A stretch of DNA of 64,000 nucleotides, taken from NCBI GenBank assembly GCA_963726065.1, contig CAVSAU010000016.1:1-64000 (forward strand). Direction: 5' to 3'. Position numbers and translations under genes: made by a program. This document shows positions 19,142-30,043 of this stretch, piece by piece. The stretch comes from Neomesorhizobium sp963726065 (GTDB lineage Bacteria > Pseudomonadota > Alphaproteobacteria > Rhizobiales > Rhizobiaceae). Within the stretch, counting starts at the first letter, position 1. Each line of letters begins with the position of its first letter. The notes beneath the pieces were generated by a model that ran no database searches, was not told the DNA's origin, and was given only the letters and a program-made list of their open reading frames with translations.

Positions 19142-21721
19142 ATGGATACCGTCATCGCGACTAACAACACGCCCTCGGGTCTGACCGCAACAGAAGCGGC
19201 CGAGCGCTTTGTCCGCTTCGGGCCGAACGAAATTCCCGGAGACACAGCGCCGTCACTAGTCGCGACAATCCGAGGAATCCTTGCGGAGCCGATGCTCCTG
19301 CTTCTCCTCGCAGCGGCAGCCCTTTATCTGGCCGTTGGCGATTTTGCCGAAGGCATGTTGCTGGCTTTCTTCGCGCTGCTGACAATCGGACTTGTCGTCT
19401 ATCAGCAGCGGCGGAGCGAAAACGCCCTGGCCGCACTTCGTAAGCTCGGCGCTCCCTACGCACGGGTGATCAGGAACGGGGTTGAACGCGCCGTTCCGGC
19501 GCGGGAGATCGTGCCGAACGATATTATGGCAATCTACGAAGGTGATCGAATTCCTGCCGACGGACGCGTCATCCAAGCGAACCAGCTGATCGTCGACGAG
19601 TTGCTTTTGACTGGCGAAAGTGTGCCGGTCGTCAAGCGTCAGGCCAAAGGGGACGACACACAGAGAAACCCCGGCGGCGATAACCAGCCGTTTGTCTACT
19701 CAGGCACTCTTGCAGTCAGAGGGCGCGCTCTTGCGATTGCCGAGGATACCGGCACGCGGACACGCGCGGGCCGGATCGGCGTTTCGCTGTCCTCGATCAT
19801 TGTGGAGAAGACACGGGTCGAAGCGTCGGTCGGCCAGATAGTGCGCATTTTTGGCATCCTTTCGATTGCCGTGTGCGGCTCCCTGATTGCATTCTACGGC
19901 TTGGTCCGGGCCGACTGGCTCCAGGGGCTACTGTCGGGGATCGCGCTGGGCATGGCGATGCTTCCGGAGGAATTCCCGGTTGTCGTGACAATTTTTCTGG
20001 CCATCGGCGCTTGGCGGCTTGCTCAAGCGAAAGTTCTGGCAAGAAGGCCCGCCGTCGTCGAGAACTCTCGGCGCAGCAACCGTCATGTGCGTCGACAAGA
20101 CGGGAACCCTGACGGAAAACCGGATGCAAATCCGAGAGTTGGACAATCTGGCGGATCGCTACGCCGTCGGGGCCGATGTCCGGACAATTCCCCCGGCTCT
20201 GCGGAATCTGCTTCAGGCGGCGTGGCTCGCAACTCGTCCCGGCTCGATCGACCCGATGGACCAAGCGGTCGACAATTTGGCGGTTACCGGACTTGATGAC
20301 GAAGCACTCAACTCCGACTGGCCACTGGCTCGTGAATACGGAATCAAACCCGAACTGCTCGCAATGTCCGTCGCATGGAAGGACGACGATGGCCGGTACG
20401 TAGTGGCCACAAAGGGCGCACCAGAAGCCGTTGTCAGTCTTTGCCACCTGGACGATGAAAAGCGGGCAGCGGTGATGGAGCGCGTTCAGGCCATGGCCGA
20501 ACGCGGATTGCGCGTGTTGGGTGTGGGAACCGGGAAAGGCGGCAATGCCGTGCTGCCGGACGACCAACACGGATTCGACTTCGCCTTCGCCGAACTCATC
20601 GGTTTTGACGATCCGGTTCGTGCCACAGTCCCAGCAGCTGTTGCTGAAGCAGCAAAGGCGGGAATCTCGGTCAAGATGATTACAGGCGATTTCCCCGCTA
20701 CGGCGCGTGCGATTGCATCGCATGCCGGGATCGATGCGGGCACCCGAGTGGTCACGGGGGAAGAACTTGAGGCAGCGGGCGACACCGAAATTGAGCGTCT
20801 GGCTTTAAGCGCCAACGTGTTCGCCCGCGTGATGCCGGAGCAAAAGTTGCGAATTGTCGAAGCACTTAAGCGGAAAGGTGAAATTGTCGCCATGACCGGG
20901 GACGGGGTAAACGACGCGCCCGCCTTAAAGGCCGCCCATATCGGCATTGCCATGGGAGTCCGCGGTACTGACGTCGCCCGTGAGGCCGCTGCAATCGTGC
21001 TTCTCGACGAAGACTTCAGCAGGATCGTTGCTTCGGTCAGGATGGGACGGCGGATTTTCGAAAACCTCCGCAAAGCGATGATCTACATTTCGGCAATCCA
21101 TGTCCCAATAGCTGGACTGGCCCTGTTGCCGCTGATTACGGGCATGCCGCCTCTCCTATTTCCCGTCCATGTGGTGCTCGTCGAGATGATCATCGACCCG
21201 ATGAGTTCTATCGCCTTTGAAGCAACGCGGGAAGAACGAGACGTCATGGACCGGCCGCCGCGGCGAGTTACTGATCGCGTCGCCGGCATAGGCCAGATCG
21301 CTCTCGGCCTGCTCCAAGGCTCCGTCTTGCTCGTGGTTTGCTTCGTACTCTATTGGCAATCCTTACAATGGGATCTCGAGGTTGAGGAAGCGCGCACGCT
21401 CGTCTTCATCACCATGACTGCGGGCAACCTCGGCCTTGTCAGAGTCAACGACACACGCAAATCGCCCTATTCCACCTTTTCGAGAGGGGGCACGCTACCT
21501 TCTGGCTGATCGCAGCCACGGCATGCCTGATCGTCACTGTTTGCATTGTCCAACCGACGCTGGCCGAACTGTTTCAATTCGCGCCGCCGGATCTCCATCA
21601 TGCTGCCACGGCAGCGGGAATCGGCATCGGGGCGGTTCTATTATTCGACCTGATCAAGATGATACCAGCGATCCGACGCATCATGGGCCAAATGCGGCCA
21701 AAGGAAATCGCTCCCGCTTGA
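19142..21721 (+). CDS. cation-transporting P-type ATPase (two frame breaks)
   Basis: It assembles to about 860 residues. Motifs in order are an N-terminal cation-ATPase segment (SGLTATEAAERFVRFGPNEI), actuator TGES in LLLTGESVPVVKRQ, M4 PEEFPVVVTIFLAIGAW, phosphorylation site CVDKTGTLTENRM, and hinge MTGDGVNDAPALKAAHIGIA. Six C-terminal membrane segments follow, ending QMRPKEIAPA. Breaks are near 20065 and in a run of G at about 21485. The layout is P2-like (Ca2+/Mn2+ class), but M4 has PEEFP where Ca2+ pumps have PEGLP, so the ion is uncertain. It is likely transcribed alone from the FixK box at 19092. Confidence 0.9.
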
Positions 21722-21764
21722 CCTTTGGCTCGCTGCAGCAAACCGCACGGAACCCGCAAAGCGC

Positions 21765-21778
21765 TTGACACTGATCAA
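21765..21778 (+). promoter_or_regulatory. FixK/FNR box upstream of the second universal stress protein
   Basis: TTGACACTGATCAA fits TTGAY-N4-RTCAA and has both full half-sites. Its centre is 123 bases before the preferred ATG at 21895. Confidence 0.8.
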
Positions 21779-21894
21779 GGCCAGACACCTTGACGATAGC
21801 TAAGCTGCTATCAGCTTTGATCTTGTGCCGCTGGGATCGAGCGATGAGGCATAAGTCAGCACGTCAGACAAAATGGATGAAGGGAATCGGCGCC

Positions 21895-22731
21895 ATGAAA
21901 AAGGAAGTGTTTGTTCCCCTCGTCACTTATCCCGATCCAACTTCCGAACCAGCGACGTCGAATGTGCTCGCGGTCGCCAAACATCTCGAAGCCGATCTTT
22001 ATGCAATGGCGCTTACCGTCGACGTACCAGATGTCTCCAGCGCGCTCGGGAGAATTCTTCTCAACGTTCCCGAGATGATCCGCGAGGCCGAAGCAAACAG
22101 CCGGACTAACACTGGCAAGCTGCTGGGCTTGGTGAAGCAACTCGCTTCGCAGGAAGGCGTTAACGTCGCGACTGACGAGACATCGGCAGCCCCAGCAGAA
22201 TTTGGCAACGTTGCCGCGGCGCACGCGCGCTACTACGACCTGACCGTAGTCCCCTGCGATGCCCAAAACGAAACTGCACGTATGACCGCGGAAGCATTGG
22301 TCTTCGGCTCAGGGCGTCCCGTCATCTTGGTGCCAGGAACGCCCCTGTTGCGGTCTCTCGACCACGTCATGGTAGCTTGGGACGGAAGCACGGTTGCCGC
22401 TAGAGCGTCTTCAGACGCGCAACCACTCCTGCACCGTGCGTCCCATGTCTCCATTGTGACGGTCGTTGACGAGAAGCCCATCAATAACAAGGACATTGGC
22501 AAGCAGCTGGCCGAGAAGTTGAAGCGCCGCGGACTTACCGCCGAGGCTCTTTCGATCACCGCCGAGGATTGCCCAATCGGCGAGACCCTGCAGGCTTATG
22601 CGCTGGATATGGGTGCCGGACTTCTTGTGATGGGCGGCTACGGTCATTCGAGGCTGCGCGATTTCGTACTCGGTGGGGCAACCGAAGATGTGTTGAGCGA
22701 ACTTCGCCTGCCTATCCTGATGTCGCACTAG
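21895..22731 (+). CDS. universal stress protein, two Usp domains
   Basis: 278 residues from MKKEVFVPLVTYPDPTSEPA. The longer frame upstream (from 21790) overlaps the promoter and lacks homology. The N-terminal domain is divergent. The C-terminal domain holds DHVMVAWDGSTVAARASSDA and the nucleotide loop LLVMGGYGHSRLRDFVLGGA. The two Usp proteins in this island have almost the same C-terminal signature. It is probably cytoplasmic and induced by low oxygen through the FixK box. The frame is intact. Confidence 0.9.
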   Translation: MKKEVFVPLVTYPDPTSEPATSNVLAVAKHLEADLYAMALTVDVPDVSSALGRILLNVPEMIREAEANSRTNTGKLLGLVKQLASQEGVNVATDETSAAPAEFGNVAAAHARYYDLTVVPCDAQNETARMTAEALVFGSGRPVILVPGTPLLRSLDHVMVAWDGSTVAARASSDAQPLLHRASHVSIVTVVDEKPINNKDIGKQLAEKLKRRGLTAEALSITAEDCPIGETLQAYALDMGAGLLVMGGYGHSRLRDFVLGGATEDVLSELRLPILMSH

Positions 22732-22969
22732 TCAACATTCGCGCGAGGGTCATTTCGTTGCTCGGTTTTCACTGAGTGATTTTGAGCTCCATCCGCGACG
22801 AGATCGAGTGCTTCATCATCATCATCCAAGGACTCTTAGGTCCGGATCGACATTTGGAGCACAAATTGCCGCCGACCGTCGTAAATCTCCTGAGGGGTTT
22901 TTCGGCGACCGTCAACAAATCGTTGAACCTGACCTCGCCTCCCAGACACCGCGTCCAGACGGAACATTC

Positions 22970-23218
22970 CTAATCCTCACGCCAGACCGGAACACGATGG
23001 ATCTTTATGGCGTTCACGCGCCGGATTCGAAGCCCTACCGCTTCACGACCTGACGGCGAAAAGGCTTCGAGATGAAGCATGCCATGATCACCGTTTTCGC
23101 ACTTCATTCGAAGCGAGAGCGAGTCGACATCCACGTCTCCGAAGATCTGAATAAGGTCCTCGGGACGCCATGTGTGGCTACGCTTGCAGTACCGACATGC
23201 CACACGAACGAACCGCAT
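22970..23218 (-). CDS. small zinc-ribbon-like protein of unknown function
   Basis: The 82 residues include ACRYCKRSHTWRPEDLIQIF, a CxxC pair, and a second half MKCENGDHGMLHLEAFSP with a Cys and a His. This could bind one zinc. The stop-free frame continues upstream (YWPKRKDYPLSTLNEGG) without an ATG, so a frame break may hide a longer N-terminus; otherwise the start at 23218 has a close GAGGGAGG. The sequence looks conserved rather than random, but I cannot name a family. Confidence 0.55.
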   Translation of the reverse strand: MRFVRVACRYCKRSHTWRPEDLIQIFGDVDVDSLSLRMKCENGDHGMLHLEAFSPSGREAVGLRIRRVNAIKIHRVPVWRED

Positions 23219-23794
23219 TCCTCCCTCGTTGAGGGTCGAAAGCGGATAGTCTTTTCTCTTCGGCCAATAGGGTTCCGGTATGTCCTGAGATAGGAACCAA
23301 TTCCTAATTCAGCAATAAGATCCCGACGCTTTTTCTTTCATTCTGTCCGGAACTCGATGGCTTATAATTTTTCTCAGAGGCTGCATTGCCATGCCGGCGG
23401 CGGAGCAGCCGACAATGATCGAAACCGCCTATCGGGACCACAAGATCGACTGACGTACATCAGATGTTGGCAAGGTTACACGTATGCACAACAAGCAATT
23501 TTTGGTACAACGAAATGGGTTGAAAGACATATTCTGGGATGAAGAGGTTTGGGCTTCCTGCGACTTCTTTCAAGACATTGGACTGGCTTCTTTCTTTTAG
23601 GCTTAGCTGTGGTAATGCTTAGCGTATTTCAGCTGGTAATGTTTAAGAAAGGAACCCTGACCCCCAGCAAATGATTCCCACAGCTTAGTTTAGCGGCCCA
23701 ACGCAAAGCTTGCCTTTCGTTGATGGTGAAAATTGACGGCAATCATGCACATTGCCGCCGAAGCGCCTCCAAAAACGGGGCCGTGCGTGACAGC
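23219..23794. other. intergenic region without recognisable genes
   Basis: About 575 relatively AT-rich bases. Short frames of up to 60 codons show no homology. A near match to a FixK box (TTGACGGCAATCAT at 23733) is not placed before a convincing gene. Confidence 0.5.
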
Positions 23795-25099
23795 TTACTT
23801 GCAGCCCCGTTCTGCGATCGTGGCCTTCCAATCTGCAGCAAGTCCCTCGAGGGCTTGCTTGGCCGTTCCCTCGCCATAGTGCACGTATGGACCAATGCGC
23901 TTCTTCATCTGATCGAGCAACGTGGCGTAGTAGGGCAGCGCCCAGAAATCTTTGACTACGAACATGCTTTGGAAGAAAGCCTCATTGTAGGGGGTAGCGT
24001 TACGGAACTTAGGTGACTCCAGGATTGCTGCTTGGGCGGTGTAGCCGCCTAGGTCGGCCCATTTCTGCTGCGTATCCTCACGCACGAGCCAGTCGAGGAA
24101 CTTCATCGATTCTTCCCGCTTGCCAGAGTAGGTCACGATTGAGATGCCCTGGCCACCAAGCGCCGAATAGCGGTCGCCGGTCGGACCGGCCGGGTTGGCG
24201 AAGAAGCCGGTTTCAGCTGCGTGCGGATTGATCGACGGATTGACAAGTGAGGGAAGGAAGGCGAAGTAGTTCATGCTCATCGCCGCCATCCCGTTTATGA
24301 TCGCCAAATTGTTTTCATGCCAGATTGCGCTTGCCCAGTTCGGCGGCGTAAAGCGAGAAAGCCGCCGGTAAGCCTCCAATGCCTGCACCGCACGTGGCGA
24401 GTTGATAATTCCTTCGACATCACAGGTGGCGTAGTCGCCGAGCTCGCCGCCGTAGCTGTAGAGGGCGGTCGTATATCCCATGGCCATCGCGTCGCCTCGC
24501 AGGTCCATGTAAATAGCGATGCCATATCGTGATGGCACATCCTCGGGGCGATGGAAGAACTCGGCAATGTCAGTGAGCTCCTTCCAAGTGTTCGGGACTG
24601 CGAGTTCATAGCCGTATTTCTTGCGAAAGGCCCTTTTCTCATTAGAGTCGTCGAACCAGTCCTTGCGGTATGCCCAGCCGATCGCGTCGACCTCGAGTGG
24701 CACCGCCCAGTAGCGACCGCTACCTTTCGGGTACTCCGAGAGGTATGTCATTGTCGGGGGGGCCATCTTTTCTTTAAGCCGGTGCTTGTCGACGAAATCG
24801 GTAAGTTCGATGTAATGGCCTTGCGTCGCTGCGGTGCCCAGCCACTGCGAGTCGCCTACAACCATGTCATAGGCATCGCCCTTTGCGATGAACTCCACGA
24901 AGGCCTTGGTCTGGAAGTCGGGCCAGTTCACAGTCTCGATAGTGACCTTGATGCCGGTCTGATCCTCGTACTGGTTCACCAGTTCCTGCAGGTAGTTGGC
25001 GGGCTCCCATTCGGCCCAAAGGATAGTCAGCTCGGTCGCCGCGACCGATCTGCCCGCCGTCAAAATCCCGCATAGTCCGATTAAAACGCGCCTGAACAT
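23795..25099 (-). CDS. ABC transporter extracellular solute-binding protein, sugar type (orphan)
   Basis: 434 residues from MFRRVLIGLCGILTAGRSVA with a Sec signal peptide cleaved near AAT. It is a family 1 solute-binding protein, with TELTILWAEWEPANYLQELV, the ligand region GQGISIVTYSGKREESMKFL and a typical C-terminus. It should deliver a carbohydrate or similar polar ligand to an ABC permease in the periplasm. No permease or ATPase gene is adjacent, so it either works with a distant transporter or has lost its operon. It directly follows the large cyclase/AAA gene on the same strand. The frame is intact. Confidence 0.88.
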   Translation of the reverse strand: MFRRVLIGLCGILTAGRSVAATELTILWAEWEPANYLQELVNQYEDQTGIKVTIETVNWPDFQTKAFVEFIAKGDAYDMVVGDSQWLGTAATQGHYIELTDFVDKHRLKEKMAPPTMTYLSEYPKGSGRYWAVPLEVDAIGWAYRKDWFDDSNEKRAFRKKYGYELAVPNTWKELTDIAEFFHRPEDVPSRYGIAIYMDLRGDAMAMGYTTALYSYGGELGDYATCDVEGIINSPRAVQALEAYRRLSRFTPPNWASAIWHENNLAIINGMAAMSMNYFAFLPSLVNPSINPHAAETGFFANPAGPTGDRYSALGGQGISIVTYSGKREESMKFLDWLVREDTQQKWADLGGYTAQAAILESPKFRNATPYNEAFFQSMFVVKDFWALPYYATLLDQMKKRIGPYVHYGEGTAKQALEGLAADWKATIAERGCK

Positions 25100-25134
25100 C
25101 TCTTCCTCCCACAACGAACCGCACTTGGTACCGC

Positions 25135-28100
25135 CTATCGAAACGATGTGCGCGATAGCGTCTGCAGCAAGCCTTTTGCCTCAGAGAGGTCAGGCGTATC
25201 AAAACCCTCGCTAAATGCTGCGTAGATGGGCGCGAGAAGTTCCCTCGCTTCATTCTTTTGCCCACGCCCGATCCAACGTCGCGCCAGGTGAAGCGCCGAC
25301 CTCAGTTCCGATAATCTCGCACCCTGCTCGTGGGCTGCGGTCAGCGATTGCTGGAACCAGAGTTCGGCAGCGTCGCTGCCCGGGTCCAGCCGTGAAAGCA
25401 TCTCTCCCTTTGCGCTCAACAGCTCTGGCAGCTGATACCTTGAACCGGATTTTGAAAGGATATCGAACCCCTGCTCCAGAAGCGCGAGCCCCTCGTTCGG
25501 GTTGCCTCGCTCTCCGCAGGCGCGTGCAAGCGCGCAAAGGTAGAAAGCCATGCCCATGTCGGCGCCGGTCCCGGCAATGGCCGCAATTCCCTCGCGCATA
25601 TAGCGAATGCCATTGTCTAGTTCTCCCAAGTGGACGAGCGCCCAGCCAAGGAATACACGTGCCTGGCCAAGCAGCAACGGTATCGCGAACTCGGTGCACA
25701 CAGCGATCGCCTTTTCCGCCCAGTGTCGCGCCTTTTCGGGCTCGCGCCGCATTAGATGGACTACGCTGAAGGCCATTTGCGCTTGGGCCATGGTGACGGG
25801 ATGTGAATCGCGTTCGGCTAGGGCAACCGCCTCGCGCGACTGCCAGATCGCCTTGCTTGGCTTGCCGCCTATGCAGAGCATCTGCGCTGAGAATGACCTG
25901 CAGCAGACGCCGGGATCGTGGCCAACGTAGCCCCAGGCGAGGTGGTGATGTCGATCGTAGTCGTAGGTGGCGAGTCCATAGTTGGCAAACGATTCCGCAG
26001 CTTTGTAGTCACCGAGATAGAACTTCACGCCCCATAGCTGATGGTGCGCTTCCAGCACATAGGCGGAATCGCCGGTAACCTGTGCGAGCTCCATTCCGAG
26101 CGTCCTGCACTGAATGGCGAGCTTTTCGGCCGCGCGCAGATGGCCAGAGATCATGCGGCAGGAGCTTTCCCCGCGGGCCGCGGCGAACAGCTGGGCTTTG
26201 TCACCGAGGCCTTCGGCAAGTTCCCGTGCTGTTGAAAACGCGTGTAAGGTCTCAGGATCACCCCAACCCTTGGCAGGGATTAGGGCCGAGCCCATTGCGG
26301 TCCAGAGTGAAAGCTCCCACCTCAATCGGGTCTCGGAGTCCGACAGGGATGCAACGAGCTCGAGTCCTTTAGCGAAGTGAGCGGTGGCCTCGCGGTTGGC
26401 GGACCTAGTCATCGCCCGCTGACCGGCCTTCAGCCACCACTGTACGGCTTTTTCGGCCATGCAGGCGAGCGTGAAGTGCTGGGCCACCGTCTCCGGTTCC
26501 GTTGCGGCGATCTCGGAAAACTCAGCTTCCAGCCCCAAGGCGATCTTGCCATAAATCTGTTGGCGCCGACCCTTCAGCAGGCTCTGGTAAGCGATATCGC
26601 GCACCAGCGCGTGCTTGAAGGTGTAGATCACTTCCTGCGGCGCTCCGCTGCGGAACACGAGCTCGGCTCGTTCGAGTTGCCTGAGCGACTCATCGAGCCG
26701 GATTGCGTCCGTGCCGCTTACTGCAGCGAGCAGCCGGTGCTGAAAGAGACGGCCGATACAGGCACCGATCTGGGCCGTCTCTTTTACCGGCGACAGTCGG
26801 TCAAGCCTCGCCATTAGCAAATCCTGCAATGTCGACGGGATCGCCAGAGGCGGTAGCGGTCCGACGGGCATGTAACGATCGCTGGCCTCCACCAGCAGCC
26901 CAAATTCGAGGACGGTCCTTGTCAATTCCTCGACGAACAGTGGTACACCTTCAGTGTTGGCCAGGATCTGCTCGGTGACCTCGGGCGGCAGCGACTTTCC
27001 GCCTGCCACACGTTCCATGATCGCTGTTCCGTAATCCGGCTCCAGTCGTCCCAGCGGCAGCGCGGCGACATCCGAAAGCGCCTCCCAAGTTGGTTGGAAT
27101 TCCGGCCGCGCCGTGACCACAAGGAGGGCCGGCAAGGTCCCGAGCCGCTGCACCAGTGTCTCCAGCCATTCCGCCGTCGTGGGGTCGATCCAATGGGCGT
27201 CCTCGACAAGCACGAGCATTGGCGAGCTGGCCGCCGCCGCCTCGACCAGCCGCGTTAAAGCGGCAAGCGTGCGTGCCCGGAGCGCGGGCGCCGGCAGTTT
27301 CGGCGGTTGATATCGGGCGCCTGCCTCAATCGAGAGCAATGTCGCCAGCGGCGGCAGCGTCTCGTCGACCTCGGCGGTTGGGACAAGCAAGGCCACGAGC
27401 TTGTCGAGCCGAGTGTCAGCGTCGTCGCCACCCGACGAATCCGGCTGCACGTTCGAGCTGCGCGATGACGGGATGGAGCGACACTGTTGGCGTGATAGGC
27501 CGGAGCAGAAGTAGCGCAGTTCGGCGTGCGGCTCGGCCGCGACCTGTTCTGCGAGCGCAGCCACCAGGCGAGACTTACCAATTCCGGCCTCACCGCTCAG
27601 CAATACGACCTGGCCATCTCCTGACGTTGCTCGGTGCCAGTTCTCAAGCAGGAAGGTCATCTCATGCTGCCGCCCGACTAGCGGCGCGAGTTTGGGGTGC
27701 CGTGCTTCGAAACGGCTCTCGGCGGGCAATTCACCGACGATTTGATAAGACCGTACCGGGGCAGCGAAACCCTTGACCTCGCGTTCACCGAGATCGGCTA
27801 CTGCAAACAGGCCGGTGATCAGCCTGTGCGTGGCTTCGGCGATCACCACAGAACCTGGTTTGGCACGCGGCTTGCAGCCGCGCGGCCAGATTTGGCGTGT
27901 CGCCGATAACGGCCTCCTCTTGTGCCGATGCCTCGCCTATCAGGTCGCCGACGACCACCAGACCAGTGGCAATGCCGACGCGTGCGGAGAGCGGCTTGCC
28001 TCCGGGTGCGGTCAGAGCAGCGGTTGCGGATGCAGACGCTAGACCGGCCCGGACCGCCCGCTCCGCGTCGTCTTCATGCGCCTGCGGCCAGCCAAAATAG

Positions 28101-28543
28101 GCAATGACGCCGTCACCCATTAGCTTGGCTACCCGGCCATCGTAACGCGCGACCTGGCGCGATACCGCCTGCTGGTATGCGAAGATCACCTCACGCGTAT
28201 CCTCAGGATCGAGCCGCTGCGACAGTTCGGTTGAGCCAACAAGATCGACGAACATCACCGTCAACTGCCGCCGCTCGGCCCGCGGCGTCGCATCGTCCTC
28301 GGCTTGGACTGTCGACCTCGCCTGTTCGGCGAGCGGAACAGCCGACGTTGATGCTGCCGGATCGGATGCGAGCGCCGAGATTGCGCCAAGCAGCTTTCGC
28401 CGATGCCCTACCGAGGTCATCCCGAGCGCCGCCAAATCCTCGGCCGTCAGACTTGGCAGTACCGTGGCGTCGATGTGATTGTCGCGAAAGGCTCGGGCGT
28501 ACTCACCCATGCCAAGGCTCTTCAGCCATCCCGCGATATCCAT
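25135..28543 (-). CDS. SAM/class III cyclase/AAA ATPase/TPR signalling protein (one frame break)
   Basis: About 1135 residues after joining frames near 27860. A SAM domain comes first (MDIAGWLKSLGMGEYARAFR), then a cyclase homology domain (RRQLTVMFVDLVGSTELSQR, LMGDGVIAYFGWPQAHEDDA). An AAA module follows with Walker A LSGEAGIGKSR and LVLVEDAHWIDPTTAEW, then about 500 residues of TPR helices. Such proteins are cytoplasmic regulators, and cAMP production has rarely been shown. It is the most complete of three related loci in the window, the others being 1-3232 and the fragment at 45319-45735. Confidence 0.9.
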
Positions 28544-28705
28544 AACCCGTTCTCCCGAACCGGCAGCGATGGAAGCAGGGCGGCATCATATCCGAAAGGG
28601 CTGGAAGAGTCGCTTGGTCTTCAGGCCTCGAAACTCGGGTCGCCGATGAGCGTATGTCCGCCAAATGCCGAAATTCGCAGTGGATGTTGCGAGGTATCGA
28701 ACGGG

Positions 28706-29590
28706 TCAGTTGAGAGACGGATGCGATGGAAGCCGCGCGGCAGACAGGTGGAGCAGGAAGCGACGGATGAACTCGTCGGCGGCGAGCGTCATGACCTGCT
28801 GCCGGTCTGCGCCGTCGCGACGATAATCCTTGTCGCGGAAGGTGACGCCGCTCTCGTCGAAGGCGATCAGACGGCTGTTCGAGATGGCGACCCGGTGGGT
28901 GTAGCGGGCGAGATAGGCCAGCACCGCTTCCGGCCCGGCGAAGGGCGCCTTGGCCTAGACCACCCAGCGCTTGCTTCCGGACAGGCTTCAGATGGTGCAG
29001 GAATGCGCGTCGGTCGGCCAGGTGCGCCATGGCGCCGAACAAGGCGAGTCGTCCGGCCTCGTGCAGCGTGACCAGCCGGGCCAGGAACAGGCGGCGGACC
29101 AGCTTGCCGAGCACCCGCACCGGAAGCAGGAAGGCGGGGCGCGATGAGATCCAGCGGTTCGCGTCGAGCGAGATGCCGCCGCCCGGCACGATCATGTGGA
29201 CATGCGGATGGTGAGCCATCGCCGAGCCCCATGTGTGGAGGACGGCGGTGATGCCGATGCGTGCATCGAGATGCTTCGATCAGCGGCGATCGTCAGCATC
29301 GTCTCCGATGCCGCCTTGAACAGCAGGTCGTAGACCGCCGCCTTGTTCTGGAACGCGATGTCGGCGACCTCGGCGGGCAGCGTGAAGACGACATGGAAGT
29401 ATCCGACCGGCAGCAGGTCCGCTTCGCGCTGAGCCAGCCATGTCCGCGCGGCTGCGCCCTGACACTTGGGACAATGCCGGTTGCGGCAGGAATTGTAGGC
29501 GATCCGCCAATGGCCACAGTCCTCGCAGGCCTCGACGTGACCATACCCTCTTCCACACATTCGAGGACGGTCGAACCCGGCAAATAGCCT
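28706..29590 (-). pseudogene. IS91-family (HUH) transposase remnant
   Basis: Pieces in several frames read, from the 5' side, the zinc-finger CGHWRIAYNSCRNRHCPKCQ, YFHVVFTLPAEVADIAFQNK, the HUH motif HHPHVHMIVPGGG, and YLARYTHRVAISNSRLIAFD with its catalytic tyrosines, ending EFIRRFLLH. Both the N-terminal 30 or so residues and the C-terminal 100 are missing, and three or more frame breaks occur. The fragment stops at 28738, about 200 bases from the start of the cyclase/AAA gene. I saw no clear oriIS or terIS ends. Confidence 0.85.
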
Positions 29591-29687
29591 GGCCGATGCG
29601 GCGCTACCGCCTTTACGGTGGCCGCTTGCCAACGATGCAATTCTTTGGTTTTCTGTGCGCGGGCACGGGCTTGTCAGGTAGGTGCAT

Positions 29688-29975
29688 ATGGCGACTGATT
29701 GGCTCCGCACGTTGAAAGAACGCAGCGAACTCGCGCTCAGGACGACGAGAGCGATGCCCGGCTACCTCGCTGACCCAAGTCACAGCCTCGATGAAATCGA
29801 GCATCTTCATGATGTCGTGACGAAGTGCTCGAAAGAAATGACACGGCTGAAAGGCCAACTACGACGCGCCAAGGTCGATGCGTCACTCCGCAAATCCGCG
29901 GACTCATTGAAGGTCGTGTGGGATGACATCGGACATGTCGTCTCGGATCGGCTCGAAGAGCTGCGCCGCCATTGA
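29688..29975 (+). CDS. small hydrophilic protein of unknown function
   Basis: 95 residues from MATDWLRTLKERSELALRTT. It is highly charged and helical, probably a short coiled coil (EHLHDVVTKCSKEMTRLKGQ). It has no signal peptide or recognised domain. It sits between the IS91 remnant and a secreted protein gene. The uninterrupted frame and charged helix pattern support a real gene, but evidence is thin. Confidence 0.45.
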   Translation: MATDWLRTLKERSELALRTTRAMPGYLADPSHSLDEIEHLHDVVTKCSKEMTRLKGQLRRAKVDASLRKSADSLKVVWDDIGHVVSDRLEELRRH

Positions 29976-30043
29976 AACGCCGACGCATGGATTGTGGGTA
30001 ATGCTGCGGCGGCGCGTAACCGACCTTCCCGGCGGCCACTCAA

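Noticed and set aside
23733..23746. Seventh FixK box (TTGACGGCAATCAT)
   Set aside because: The last half-site base differs and no convincing gene start lies at a useful distance.
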